Below, piece by piece: positions 1 to 9,959 of a stretch of DNA of 64,000 nucleotides. Source of the stretch: Penium margaritaceum (taxonomy: Eukaryota; Streptophyta; Zygnematophyceae; Desmidiales; Peniaceae); contig SZWC01000555.1 in the NCBI GenBank assembly GCA_023375785.1, positions 201,370 through 265,369 of the forward strand, given 5' to 3'. The number at the start of each line of letters is the position of its first letter. The first letter of the stretch is position 1. A model generated the notes under the pieces. That model did no database searches, was not told where the DNA came from, and saw nothing but the letters and a program-made list of their open reading frames with translations. A program made the translations under genes and the position numbers.

Positions 1-5
1 TGTGT

Positions 6-75
<70 letters not shown>
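1..75. repeat. (TG)n microsatellite
   Basis: Uninterrupted TG dinucleotide repeat apart from one A at position 10. It runs off the left edge, so its true length is unknown. The Cys-Val open frame across it is a product of the repeat and not a gene. Confidence 0.97.
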
Positions 76-77
<2 letters not shown>

Positions 78-1600
78 GGTCAATCCCAAATGGGAAGGCC
101 GCATCCTGAGGAGCACGTCATGGAGCTGTCATGGCCTGGTCCTGAGTTCCCGCGGGAGCACCAGCCCCCCAACTCGAGGAGAGTGGCGCGAGATTCACTG
201 GTGGCCTTCTACGCCATCTGCAGCTGCTGTAATGTCCCTCACCGGCTCGGCGTGCGCACGGTCCTGGGCGTGATGTAATGGACGTATCACCCTGCTGGCG
301 GGGTCGTGAAGCAGATCTGGCAACCGTGGTTGTAGAGACTTCCCCGTGACGATGAGCCCCAACCTGTGGAGAGCTGGCAGGAGGTTGCACGTGATGTCGG
401 ATAGCGAGCTGCCGAGGCGGCTGAGGAACGGAGGAGGCGTTTCGTGCTTACGAGCGGTACCAGCAAGAGCTCCTTCGCCTACGAGAGGAAGACCTGGCGC
501 ACGCCAATTCTCATGCGAGTCGTCACACGGACAGTCCACTGGCACTGTGTCATGTAGCTCCTTGGGAGAACGACCGCCCCGTCGCCAGCCACGCTATGGT
601 CGTGCAGATTCTAGCGCCAGCGGATAATCCGTCAACCTAGGAAGTCTACGGTTTGCGTGTTCTGCTGGGTGACATGTAGGGGAAGAGAATGCTGATTGCT
701 CCTTGCTTTGTGATTGACTGAAACACAGTTCAATTGTCCAATTGCTTCAACCGTGCCACTAGGAATGCTTGCTCTTGAAGATGTTCGTTTCATCCGGTGA
801 ATGATTGACCGATTGGAGTAGTATGACTGAGTATAATCAACAGAATGACCACATCAGTTGTTTCGGAGCTTGCGCACGAGTTGTAATAAGAAGAGTGCAC
901 TGAGCAGGCTAGAGAGCCATGCGTGATATATGCTCCGACATTCATTCGGTGAATCATCCGTTGAAGACACCAAGAAAGGACCGAAGGAAGATCAGGTGGA
1001 TGATGATACACTTAGATTGAGTGGAAGTAGCGAGACAATATAGGTAATAGCATCGAATCGGGAAAAGTGCATAATAGACCCGCATGAACAGCGCAACGCA
1101 AACCGCGGTGGAGAGCGAACCCTCGCATGCTGTCAGACCCAGCATCGGCCGATGGCAAAAATGGGTATAACAGCCTCATTGGTCAGATCTGCCTCCTTCC
1201 AACCGCCAAATACAGTGATCAAGGACCCCCAGCTTTCTGGCAGCACCATCAAAATGATCATGGCACGCATGTTAAGATTCCATTCCATTTACTGGACCTC
1301 TTGCAGCACGTTGTTGAACGACTGAAAAAATGCAGGTATCGATTATCCTTCGCTCACCCTCATCGATATCAACCTTTGGAAGATGAAGAGTCAGTTTGCT
1401 AGGGCGTTTGATTGATGCACGCATGAGAGTTTTGCATAGCCCTAGGCAGCCGATGTGCATCCTGTGATGTGGGAGTGTTGAGTCTCATTGATGGACGTCA
1501 CAAGTACGGCAAGAGCCATGTTGTTCTTTGTTGTCTATGGTGCAAGGTCAGCCGCATGCGTGGTCACTGTTGGATCGGCGGGTGCTGTCTCGGTCCCTTT
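76..1600. other. No gene recognised
   Basis: A GC-rich part (about 90-630) has short overlapping open frames on both strands. One stretch near 440-630 is rich in Glu, Arg and Gln codons and resembles a coiled-coil gag-like sequence, but it is too short and broken to name. From 640 to 1600 I see no convincing coding signal, RNA gene or repeat. Confidence 0.4.
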
Positions 1601-2137
1601 TAGGATGTCGAGGTAGCCACACATGTTCATGGCAATCTCAAACGGTCATTTCCACAACGGAAAACCTGTCCCCGTGAATTTGGACATACCCGCCTCAAGG
1701 CGGGCTTGAATCGGCTCCACCATTTTTGGCGGTTGCTTGTCTTTTCTCCTTCACTGCTACTCTGCTTTGTTGAGGCCGATGAGGCTGATGGGACTGCTGA
1801 CTGCGACCATTGTCAAAGGTACAGTTGGTTCCGTTGCATACCCATCCTGCCGATGATCGCATAAGGTAATGGTGCCATCGTGAGAAAAATGGACTGGAGG
1901 TCGTACCACCTTCTAAAGGGGTAGACCTTTATCCCGTTGAGGCTCGAGGGTCTTGTCCAACATGGACAGAGCTATTCCTTGTCCCCTAGTCCGCCACGTG
2001 TGCACATCCTACCTGAAGAAGCCGATGGAGTCGATGGAGCAAATTGGAGCCATCCAATCTTCGTGTCCCTGTTGTACCTGTGTGCCTGCAATACCACGCG
2101 CGATTCGGTCTTGGAAGCGTGCCTTAGAACCAGAAGT
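1600..2137 (-). mobile_element. Possible leader/gag remnant of a minus-strand copia element
   Basis: The stretch lies directly inside a copia-type primer site (2138-2152), where the untranslated leader and start of gag would be expected on the minus strand. An open frame of 67 codons crosses 1972-2175, but I recognise no gag motif. The assignment rests on position only. The element is broken and has no recognisable pol. Confidence 0.25.
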
Positions 2138-2152
2138 GTGGGCCCATAACCC
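2138..2152 (-). promoter_or_regulatory. Copia primer-binding site (iMet anticodon-arm type)
   Basis: The plus strand reads GTGGGCCCATAACCC, identical to the anticodon stem-loop of eukaryotic initiator tRNA-Met (known for the family). On the minus strand this is a primer site for a half-tRNA, as used by Drosophila copia, yeast Ty5 and Volvox Osser. It is followed two bases later by a TG that starts a candidate LTR. The same 15-mer occurs at two LTR edges elsewhere in the window. Confidence 0.65.
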
Positions 2153-2154
2153 TT

Positions 2155-2783
2155 TGTCAATGCGCCGGATAGCAACGGTCTAGAAAACGGGTCCCGTTAC
2201 GGGAGGCCACCAACCGCTCTTGGTATTTCAACCAAGATAACATATCACCCTCAAACGAGGGATTCACTCTTTAGGTTTGTTCGGTTTGCAACCTCACAAA
2301 GTCCGCATGAAGGTCTTTAGTGTCTACCCTTGGTTGGACACTCTGTGAGGAGTCTCAAAGGCAAGAACTGTTAATGGATGCATGCAAGGCACATGCTTTC
2401 GTACTTCCAGAGCTTTGCTAATGCTTTTGCTTGCAGTGGCTCCACAGGAGCCAACCTCAGCCTACAGTCCTACTTGGCGCGTCCTAAAATCGCCAAGTGT
2501 CATCCTCAAGCTTCCTAGAAGCTTCCTGTCCCATTCTGGGCCACAAAGAAAAATGCGGCCGTCGCGAAAAATGCGACCCATGGGTCGCAAAAAATGCGAC
2601 CCATGGCTCCGGCGCCTGTCACAACTAGGCCACAATGTTGTGTTTCCTATGATGATCTCCAGGGCACATACCCATTATGGGCAGTGCATTCCTGGCCTAT
2701 CTTAGAATAGACCAAGGGGACGTACTCCATAGGGCAGTGCATGCCTTGTCTTTCCGTGCAACCAGCCAGCTAGCCAGTGGACA
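2155..2783 (-). repeat. Candidate copia LTR
   Basis: It starts with TGTCAATGCG beside the primer site and could end at GTGGACA (2783), just where recognisable gypsy gag sequence begins. The implied 629 bp is close to the other copia LTRs here (653 and 714 bp). The right end is an estimate, because there is no second copy to compare. It contains a local repeat of an AAAAATGCG unit and an 18-bp palindrome. Confidence 0.35.
2572..2589. repeat. 18-bp perfect palindrome
   Basis: TGCGACCCATGGGTCGCA is its own reverse complement. It lies in a tandem of related units each beginning AAAAATGCG (about 2550-2606). Confidence 0.9.
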
Positions 2784-2899
2784 TGGCGCATACCATTCAA
2801 CATGATGATCTCGTGGAATCTCCGCTCGTACTCAACCACACTAGACTGCTAACGGAGGTGCTGGAGCTTGTACCAAGCATCAGACTTCTCATTCAGTCA

Positions 2900-3274
2900 T
2901 CAAAACCATGCAAGCATCGCGTGCGAGAACTTGTTCCTATTAGTTGGTGGCGTCAGCGAGTCTTGCCGTTGTAGGTTTATCTGCTCCAAGGGTACAACGC
3001 CTGCGGTCGACAACATGAGATGGGTGCCATTGGCCGTTGATGAGGTCTCGCAGGTCTCCTGTTGCCGTTGGATGGTCTTTAGATCAGACCACCAACTTAG
3101 TGCCGTACCAGATAAAATCACGGCTGCAAGGTCAATCTTCTTTTCATTGTCGTTGACCCCAGCAGCGGTGAAGTACACCTCCATTATCGTCAGCCACTTC
3201 TGAACCTTTGGTCCCTTTGAATTTTTATGATCGAACGGTTTGGGAGGGGCCGGACGAATCTTAGGTTTGCTCAA
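2900..3274 (-). pseudogene. G1 copy A gag fragment
   Basis: A 124-codon open block contains FDHKNSKGPKVQKWLTIMEV and LSGTALSWWSDLKT, the W-x-L and A-x-x-W-W pattern of the Ty3/gypsy retrotransposon gag domain. Gag forms the virus-like particle that packages the element RNA. The neighbouring minus-strand block at 3397-3771 is the gag N-terminal side, rich in Ala, Met and Thr. Both are fossil pieces. Confidence 0.75.
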
Positions 3275-3775
3275 GAGTTAAGAATTTCTCTCAACAAGTA
3301 CCACTTCTCATGCAATTGCGTTGCGAAGAGCCTCCATTGGAACATTGAGCTATTGGAGCAGACGGCTGTCGATTTGCTCGAGCATGGAGATATGGTTCAC
3401 CAGTTCCGTGCCTGTCCTCCGGTGCCACTTGTCATTCCTGTTGTTTTCGTCGAGGTTTTTGGTAGGGGCGGCTGGTTTACCGCCATTGGTTCCACGACCG
3501 GATTGGCCATCGGAGCCATGTGGGTTGATCCCGCTGCCGCATAGCCTGCCATGCTAGCATTTGCTGCCGCTTTAGGACTTGTGTGCATAGGCACATTCTG
3601 CTCCTCCATCACCAAAGTCATCGCCAAAGACCCGCTGCTGGTCGTTGGATGCGGTCGCTCGATTCCCGTCGTAGTCGCAAATTCTGCAAAGTCTTGATGT
3701 GTAAGATGCGCTGACGGCTTGTGCGAGGCAATCCTCTGTATGGGTATAGTAGTCGGATGCCTCTCGAGCACTGCT

Positions 3776-3790
3776 GCGTTCTGATACCAA
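3776..3790 (-). promoter_or_regulatory. Gypsy primer-binding site (tRNA-iMet 3' end)
   Basis: On the minus strand this reads TTGGTATCAGAAC. TGGTATCAGA is complementary to the 3' end of plant initiator tRNA-Met, the commonest plant LTR-element primer. It sits two bases inside the LTR edge. Confidence 0.85.
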
Positions 3791-3791
3791 G

Positions 3792-4310
3792 TATTATGCC
3801 AAACGGATCGTAGATGGTAAACAGGTAGAAGTTGCGAGGCAGAAAACGATGAAGAATTTGGGACACTTGAGCAATTTATAATTAGCGGTAAGTCTAGTTT
3901 GATGACAAGTGTTGAAATGATCGAACATATATATACAAGTGTCGAGTTCCGGATGATGTATAGTTGGGGTCGTTGGGTCGATCGTCGAGCGACGCATGTG
4001 GAGTTGTGCCGTGAGCGGATACAAGAAGCTCCGTTGAGAAGTCGGGGACTTCGAGGATCGACGATGAAGATGCGAGATGCATCTTTACAAGTTGACCGAA
4101 AGGCTGTGACACTTCTATCGATGATTCTTGAAAGTGGTCAAAGTTGTTAGAAAGTGCGAGAAGGTTCGCTAGAGAGTGAAGGCAGTTAGCTGAATTACCC
4201 TCGACCGTTGGAGTGAAAATTGAGGTCTCAATACGCGGTGGGATACTTGTGTAATGACAGAAATACCCACTCGGACAGATTAGGGACTCGTGTACATGTG
4301 GTATGTAACA
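3792..4310 (-). repeat. G1 copy A 5' LTR
   Basis: A 519-bp LTR bounded on the left by the primer site and on the right by the family-typical end (plus strand ...GTATGTAACA). It holds a TATA-like run (ATATATAT, about 3927-3935) placed for minus-strand transcription. Just to its right is a purine-rich run on the minus strand (about 4311-4328), which could be a polypurine tract or plain flank. Confidence 0.75.
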
Positions 4311-4470
4311 ATGTCGACCCCCCTCACAATTCTTGCTCCCAGATGAGATTCATGATCGAGATAAAATGCCCATTTCTTGCATCGAGCGGAAATTCTCTTT
4401 TTTTTCTTTCTTTTCTTTTCCAATATGCAAACCCCCGTAGTTTTTACATGTAAACCCTTATTGAATCCCT

Positions 4471-4491
4471 ACCCCAAATTAAATTTGGGGT
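4471..4491. repeat. Short palindrome
   Basis: ACCCCAAATT and AATTTGGGGT are perfect 10-bp inverted arms around one central A. Confidence 0.9.
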
Positions 4492-4683
4492 TTTAGGCCT
4501 TATGTTTTGTGTGGGCTCCTGTTGGACCCCGGCGGTAGCGCGGCCCAGCAGCATCCCTTTCAATGCATGGGGAGTCTCGAACAACCTGTGTAAACCACAC
4601 AAAAAACTCCTCTCCCCACCTCCAACATTTGCCAAACCCCTCAAAACAAGGGTTTTTGGATGTTCAAAAAAAAAATCGACGTC

Positions 4684-4722
4684 AGCATGTCGACGTTCCA
4701 TTGCATGCAACGTTGACATGCT
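4684..4722. repeat. 14-bp-arm inverted repeat
   Basis: AGCATGTCGACGTT (4684-4697) pairs with AACGTTGACATGCT (4709-4722) with one mismatch, across an 11-base loop. It could form a hairpin. Function unknown. Confidence 0.85.
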
Positions 4723-5151
4723 ACATTTCCTTGCTGTTCGTGGATAAAATGTCAATATTCTCAAGACAGAAGGTATGGGAGACGTATTCTTCCAAACGCA
4801 GGATAAGATGAACTTATTCTTTTGACCTTCGGGTAGGGCATGCACAAATTCAAACTTTGTGGATAATTCCTATGTGTACCCATTTTTATAGGGGCCGACT
4901 CATTTTTACCCACCTTTTGAAAAGGTTATGTGGGAACCCACATAACTTAGGTTACCCACAAGTTGGAACTTTATGTACACATAAGCCCCTCACATGAGAA
5001 CAAGACCGAGAGGCCCATTCTTCGACAGGGGAGTCTATTCTTTCCCTATGATTACAATCTGTGCATACTCTGCCCAATGTTGAAAAAAAGCACCCGGAAG
5101 CCATAATACACAACATGACACTTACACCCACTTTGGAGTCGGGCGGGGGCC

Positions 5152-5658
5152 ATGAAAGAACAACGCGAAACATGCGGAGTGGACCCCGGGCTGGAACAAT
5201 TACCTTTGCTGGAAAATGTAACACCACCCCCCTACGTGGCATGCCACACAAGTAGGTTGTATCGGAGCAGCAAACGACCACTGACAGGCGCCGATGTCAT
5301 ATTCGTTTCTCCATACAAACGCACACGAGTTTGTGCAGACTGGGCCAACGAATTTCAATCATTTTCTTGCGTTCTATACCCCAATCCACGATGTACAGAA
5401 ACAATCATAGAACGCCACATACGTCGCTCGTCTCTCTTCACTCACGAGTCTTCTTCAATTTCAGACAAATTTGAAGGCCCATGCGACGACCGCTTGTGCA
5501 TGGTTTGCACCTTGAACTTCGGTCACAAAGACACACCCGTTCAACTATCAAACCAGTACAATGTGCCTATTTTCACTGTCATTGGGCACTATACCAGGTA
5601 CATAAATTCATCTCACGCTCATGTTCAGTTCGTTCAACTTATGACAACTTGTCAATGA
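5152..5658 (+). CDS. Unrecognised open frame, 168 codons
   Basis: This is the longest open frame of the 4.3-9.9 kb stretch. The predicted protein has no motif I recognise, no signal peptide or membrane segment, and an ordinary mixed composition with several Cys. There is no clear start context, neighbouring exon or homologue in the window. It may be a chance open frame; I keep it only because of its length. Confidence 0.12.
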   Translation: MKEQRETCGVDPGLEQLPLLENVTPPPYVACHTSRLYRSSKRPLTGADVIFVSPYKRTRVCADWANEFQSFSCVLYPNPRCTETIIERHIRRSSLFTHESSSISDKFEGPCDDRLCMVCTLNFGHKDTPVQLSNQYNVPIFTVIGHYTRYINSSHAHVQFVQLMTTCQ

Positions 5659-8611
5659 TTATTGACACGCCCTTACTGGGTTGGAGGACATGAGAATCAA
5701 GGGACGGATGAACGAGGTTGAACATCGTGGATGGGGTATTCCATACAATGACCCTATGGAGGTACATCGGACATGGGTTGCACAGAAGGAAAAATGGTAT
5801 CGTTATGAATCTCATAACAGGGCGTTGGGTGTCCACGAGGTGCATGATGCCCATCTCCAGTGATACCTGAACAGATGGCATGGACCTTGGGCAGGCCCTT
5901 GCAAAGTACGCGGCCATCCAACTGTCCAGAACCATGGCAACCATGGATATGGTCCGAGCCACCTAGTCCATAGTGCATCCACCAAACGTCGTCAACATGC
6001 ACACCACGGACCGTCTGTAAGTACAAAGGCCACGAAATAACGTCAATACTCTCTCATTATCCATAGCAGTTCTACAGTCATAGCATGGGTTCGGTGAACA
6101 TCCACATTTGTTTACTATATGGAGTTGAGGACCCATCCAAGGAACTACGTAATGGTCCTACCAACAACAACACCATCACATAGACGAAAAATGATTGTGC
6201 TATCTCCAGAGATGACATTGGGGCTTGGGGAGGCATATGAACCAATCCCATCCCACTAGCACTCACTACTTACCAAGTATTGGAGATATGGGCTACGAAC
6301 AAGACTCGTTGGGAGTTGCGAGTGGCAACCGCGGACATACCCACATGGGTGGACGACCCATGCAAACCTGAGACCATGTGCTGGATACCTGGAGTTCTCA
6401 TGTCCTCCCGTTGCCCAACTCACGCCTCTGGGCTGTGGGAGCCACGGAGTTGAAACCCTAGCTCATTACTACGTGAAGTGGAAAATTGACTCCGGTTCGT
6501 CTTCTTTATTTATCAAGTTACCCACTTCGCTTGTCTGTTTACCAACCCTATTTTCTCAGTCTATCCCCCCATGTATGATCTTTACCATAGTTTCTTTGTT
6601 CATGCCCTGGAGATTACCAATGTTAGTGTGGCTATCCATGAAGTCGTAGTTGGGTGCAGAAATTTTGTTGTCGGAAAACGGCCCCCGGGTGGAGGCAGTT
6701 CCAACATGCCCCGATGGGTCTACACTTGGTGTTCATGGCTTTCTCTGTTTTGGCGTGGGTTCTGAGTCTAAGCGTGAGCTTTCCAGTCGCCTCACACTAT
6801 GTTTCTGGGAGTGGAAGACAGTTGTGAGACAGTCACTTGTGCGAAGGGAATAACGCATTTTTGCATTACTTTAGGCCATGGACATGTCTGAATATTTGTA
6901 CGGCTAGTCATGAAATCTCCAAATACACCAAACCGTGTGCAATTTGAATCACCGTAGCTTCCACTACGTCAGCCAAAGCGAAGCACCCCAAACCAGCCGC
7001 TCAGTCGGTGGCGCGCACCACGTCGCCCACTAAGGCGCCCTCACACATCAAGGACCCATCAAACCGCCATTCCGGAGGCGTAGATGTTCCTACATAGTGG
7101 CGGTGTCCCTCGCACCTTTGGGGTCTTTTTTGACGAATTACTTATCGTTTTTGGCTATGGGGATTGATGTGGTTCGAAACCTGTTCGCGGACCCGCAGTC
7201 AGAACTTTGACCAAGTTCTCAAGTAACAAACTGGACTCCGAGCCAGGATTTTGGCTTAGTCCCTCAGTAACAAAACTGCACGACTGAAATCTGGCAGATC
7301 ATCCCCCGGACGCCTCGGCAGTCCTTCCGGAGCACAATCTCCAGATGGAATTTTGTTACTCGTTCCAGTCAATCATTCATCGGCAGTCGAACCGCGGCCA
7401 GCTCCCAGAGCCACCGCGCACATCCCAAATTTTGAAGCCAATATCTCCCTTGTTACTTGTCCGATTCCTGTGAAACAACTTCCACCGGATTCAGCGACTT
7501 GTCAAATTTGAGGGGCAATCCTTCATTTTAGAATAAGAGAAATTCTCAAGTCTCCAGATCCAACGACGAGGAATTTCCTCTCGCTTGCGGCTTGTCGGTG
7601 CCTCCCCGCTCCGCACTTGGGCATGCAGAGGGGAAAATCTTTAGCAGGTGTGTCGCGTAATACTCACCTTTACAACAGTGGCTTGAATGTGGCACAATGA
7701 CATACTGCACCGTTATCCTGTAGTAGGAAGGTTTACTATGCATGTGCTATAGTCAACCATGTGTTCTTAAATTTCTTCTATTACTTCTGAGTGTACAACT
7801 TATGGATTTAGTTCACTTTTGCAGTCTGACCATGCATTCATAAGTGACAATAATCATATTCACGGTTATTGTAAGTTCCCATATATTAGGAATGTTAGTG
7901 GTGTTGTAGCTTAACTAATCCATGTCTTCATAACTTGTGCGTACTGCACATGATTCCATAGCTTTGACTTGTTTGACTACTGCAGCTTCAACATGCTTTT
8001 CTGTGTAACAACATTCAAACCTACGTTCATTGTACGATAATGTACAACACTGAAGTGTTTCACGTTCACATTACAACACAAGTATAGTGAACCAGAGATT
8101 GGAAAACATGATTTGGTTCAATTAAAAGTGTGGAGTCAGGTACCCATAGCTAATCCACACTTGCACGTACACGGATAGGCAGTGCACATAGAAAATGATC
8201 CCGCATTCAATACGCTCTAAGGCAGAAGAAAAGTCATCCACAGCATCAAGGAACTCCTTCCTAAAGGATGATGCACAAAGGCCACGACACCAATTTCCCA
8301 TGGGTGATATTACCACTATGTCCTTGGCATACTGCACAATGAGTGTGCCGTGCTGTTTCAGTGCTGTTTGCAGTGCTGTTTAATGCATTGTGCTGTGACT
8401 CATAGAATGGACCACTTCTAGTTTTGACCACTTGCCTCCACAGAGCTTGTGCCTCATTCTCCCTCTCATGGATCTACTGATGAGAGTGTGTTTGTTAGAG
8501 AGCAAGGAGATGTGGATGAATTTTTTTTGACAAAACACGTATGAATACAAAAAGAACTGACCTACTTACCATGGCACATAACCAACGTCTATTCAACGAC
8601 GGCGGCGGTAC

Positions 8612-8899
8612 TTGGTCACTGCATTGTCCTTTTCTGACATGTCACAGAAGGACTCCCACTATTCCTCCTCCTCTCCTGAAGACTTCCACTCTTCCTCCTC
8701 CAACTCCGTGTTAGTGAAATTTTCAAACTTTGATGACTCACACCATGATCAATTTGATGTTTCATCCGCATCCTCTGGATTTTCCATGTACAACGCCATG
8801 AATACCACAGCCTCTGCACCCTCACCCACATCCTCACCTAGAGCTCCGCCTGCAACATTGCATGATACACCGCCTCCAGTGCTTTATAACCCTGTGTAA
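8612..8899 (+). CDS. Ser-rich low-complexity open frame
   Basis: A 95-codon frame. Its first two thirds are very rich in Ser with Asp and His (SSSSPEDFHSSSSNSVL), and the end is Pro-rich. It lies downstream of the MULE relic on the opposite strand. It could be an exon of an unknown gene, part of the transposon's flank, or chance. No domain is visible and no splice site clearly supports it. Confidence 0.18.
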   Translation: MVTALSFSDMSQKDSHYSSSSPEDFHSSSSNSVLVKFSNFDDSHHDQFDVSSASSGFSMYNAMNTTASAPSPTSSPRAPPATLHDTPPPVLYNPV

Positions 8900-9465
8900 A
8901 CATTTCTTGCCTTGTGTGTGGCCGTGGGTGTGTAGTGCATGCGGATCCGGCGCTCGATGGTGATCCGCGCTAGATGCAGAGACATCTTATGACAATCGAC
9001 CCACCTGTCGTGTCCGTGCCTTCCTATGTCTACCACTGGCCTTTAGCCCATGCCTACTCCATGACCTACTTTAGTCCTTCCTCTTGGACTAGACTACTCT
9101 GGTCAATTTGCTTGACAAACCTAAATGAGACCTCAAAGTTGCTATTCTCTAGGACTAGAAGGGTTTTTTTATTCTCTAGCCTAGTTCGGCCCTGAGGGTA
9201 GCCGCAGCTAGTGCCGTGCCATTTATGGAACAAGGGCGAGGGAAAACAGGGGTTTGCCCTCGGCCTCGCTGTTCGCCTGCAAGGTTTATTTGCCATCCAA
9301 CAGGTGAGGCTCAATCAGCGAGCCTCACCCATAATAGGGGGGTTCCATGTTACTTAGGGACTTGTACCTTTTCATGATTGTTTTACCTAGCTCTGCACCT
9401 ACAATGGATTACCGTCCATCATTTAAAGCACTGTTTGTTACATTTGAACCTAAGCTTCAACATCA

Positions 9466-9765
9466 GTGCCACCTTCACCGCTTGCTCCACCGCCTGTACC
9501 ACCACCAGCATCGTGTGCTAGACCGCCTGCACCAGTTCTTACATCACAGCCTGCAACACCGCCTATACCACCACATGTCGCACCACTTTCCCCACTACCA
9601 GCACCACCTCATGTAGCAACGCTTGCGCCACTATCGGTACCATCACATGTAGCACAACGTGCCCTGCCGTCCGTCCCACCTCATGCACTACCGAAGCCTG
9701 TTGCTGGTACAGCAGCATTGGAAAAAAGATCGACCTCAGTAACCTCCCGGCTGCCCGAATTTTGA
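9466..9765 (+). CDS. Pro-rich repeat open frame
   Basis: A 99-codon frame built on an imperfect CCA/ACC-type repeat, giving runs such as PLAPPPVPPP and PPHVAPLSPLPAPPHVA. Such frames occur in cell-wall or linker proteins but also arise from simple repeats. It could belong with the Ser-rich frame at 8612-8899 as exons of one gene, but I cannot show this. Confidence 0.2.
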   Translation: MPPSPLAPPPVPPPASCARPPAPVLTSQPATPPIPPHVAPLSPLPAPPHVATLAPLSVPSHVAQRALPSVPPHALPKPVAGTAALEKRSTSVTSRLPEF

Positions 9766-9959
9766 GCAAGTTCTTGTGTACGGGCTACAATAATAGTTCC
9801 TGGTGACAGTGCTGGTGAATTATTGTAGAAGCAGGGAGGGGTGTCCCTCCTGCCCGTAGTTAGAGAAGATGCGCTCTCTCGCCGACTCACTCAGTCCAGG
9901 CGCTTTGAGCATGGTTGACCAAGAGCACGCTTGACCCCTGGCAGACCCCACCCACGCCG

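Larger units (their letters stand above)
2784..4310 (-). mobile_element. Gypsy (Ty3) fossil, family G1 copy A, 5' part
   Basis: A minus-strand Ty3/gypsy element with only its 5' portion left: 5' LTR (3792-4310), primer site (3776-3790) and gag (about 2784-3771). Pol and the 3' LTR are absent. It is broken, with several breaks in the remaining gag. It belongs to the same family as copies B, C and D at 33.5-52.8 kb, which share the LTR end, the primer site and the gag sequence. It is old, since its LTR differs clearly from the other copies. Confidence 0.8.
4311..8600. other. Long stretch without a recognisable gene
   Basis: I see no conserved domain, RNA gene or terminal repeat in this 4.3-kb stretch. 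It contains two short inverted repeats (4471-4491 and 4684-4722), a T-rich run near 4388, and a small set of direct and inverted matches around AGTAACAAA (about 7222-7350). The longest open frame is 168 codons (5152-5658, plus). The stretch may be old transposon debris. Confidence 0.4.

Noticed and set aside
4-273. Open frame starting in the TG repeat
   Set aside because: The first 20-odd codons are a Cys-Val run produced by the microsatellite, and the rest has no motif.
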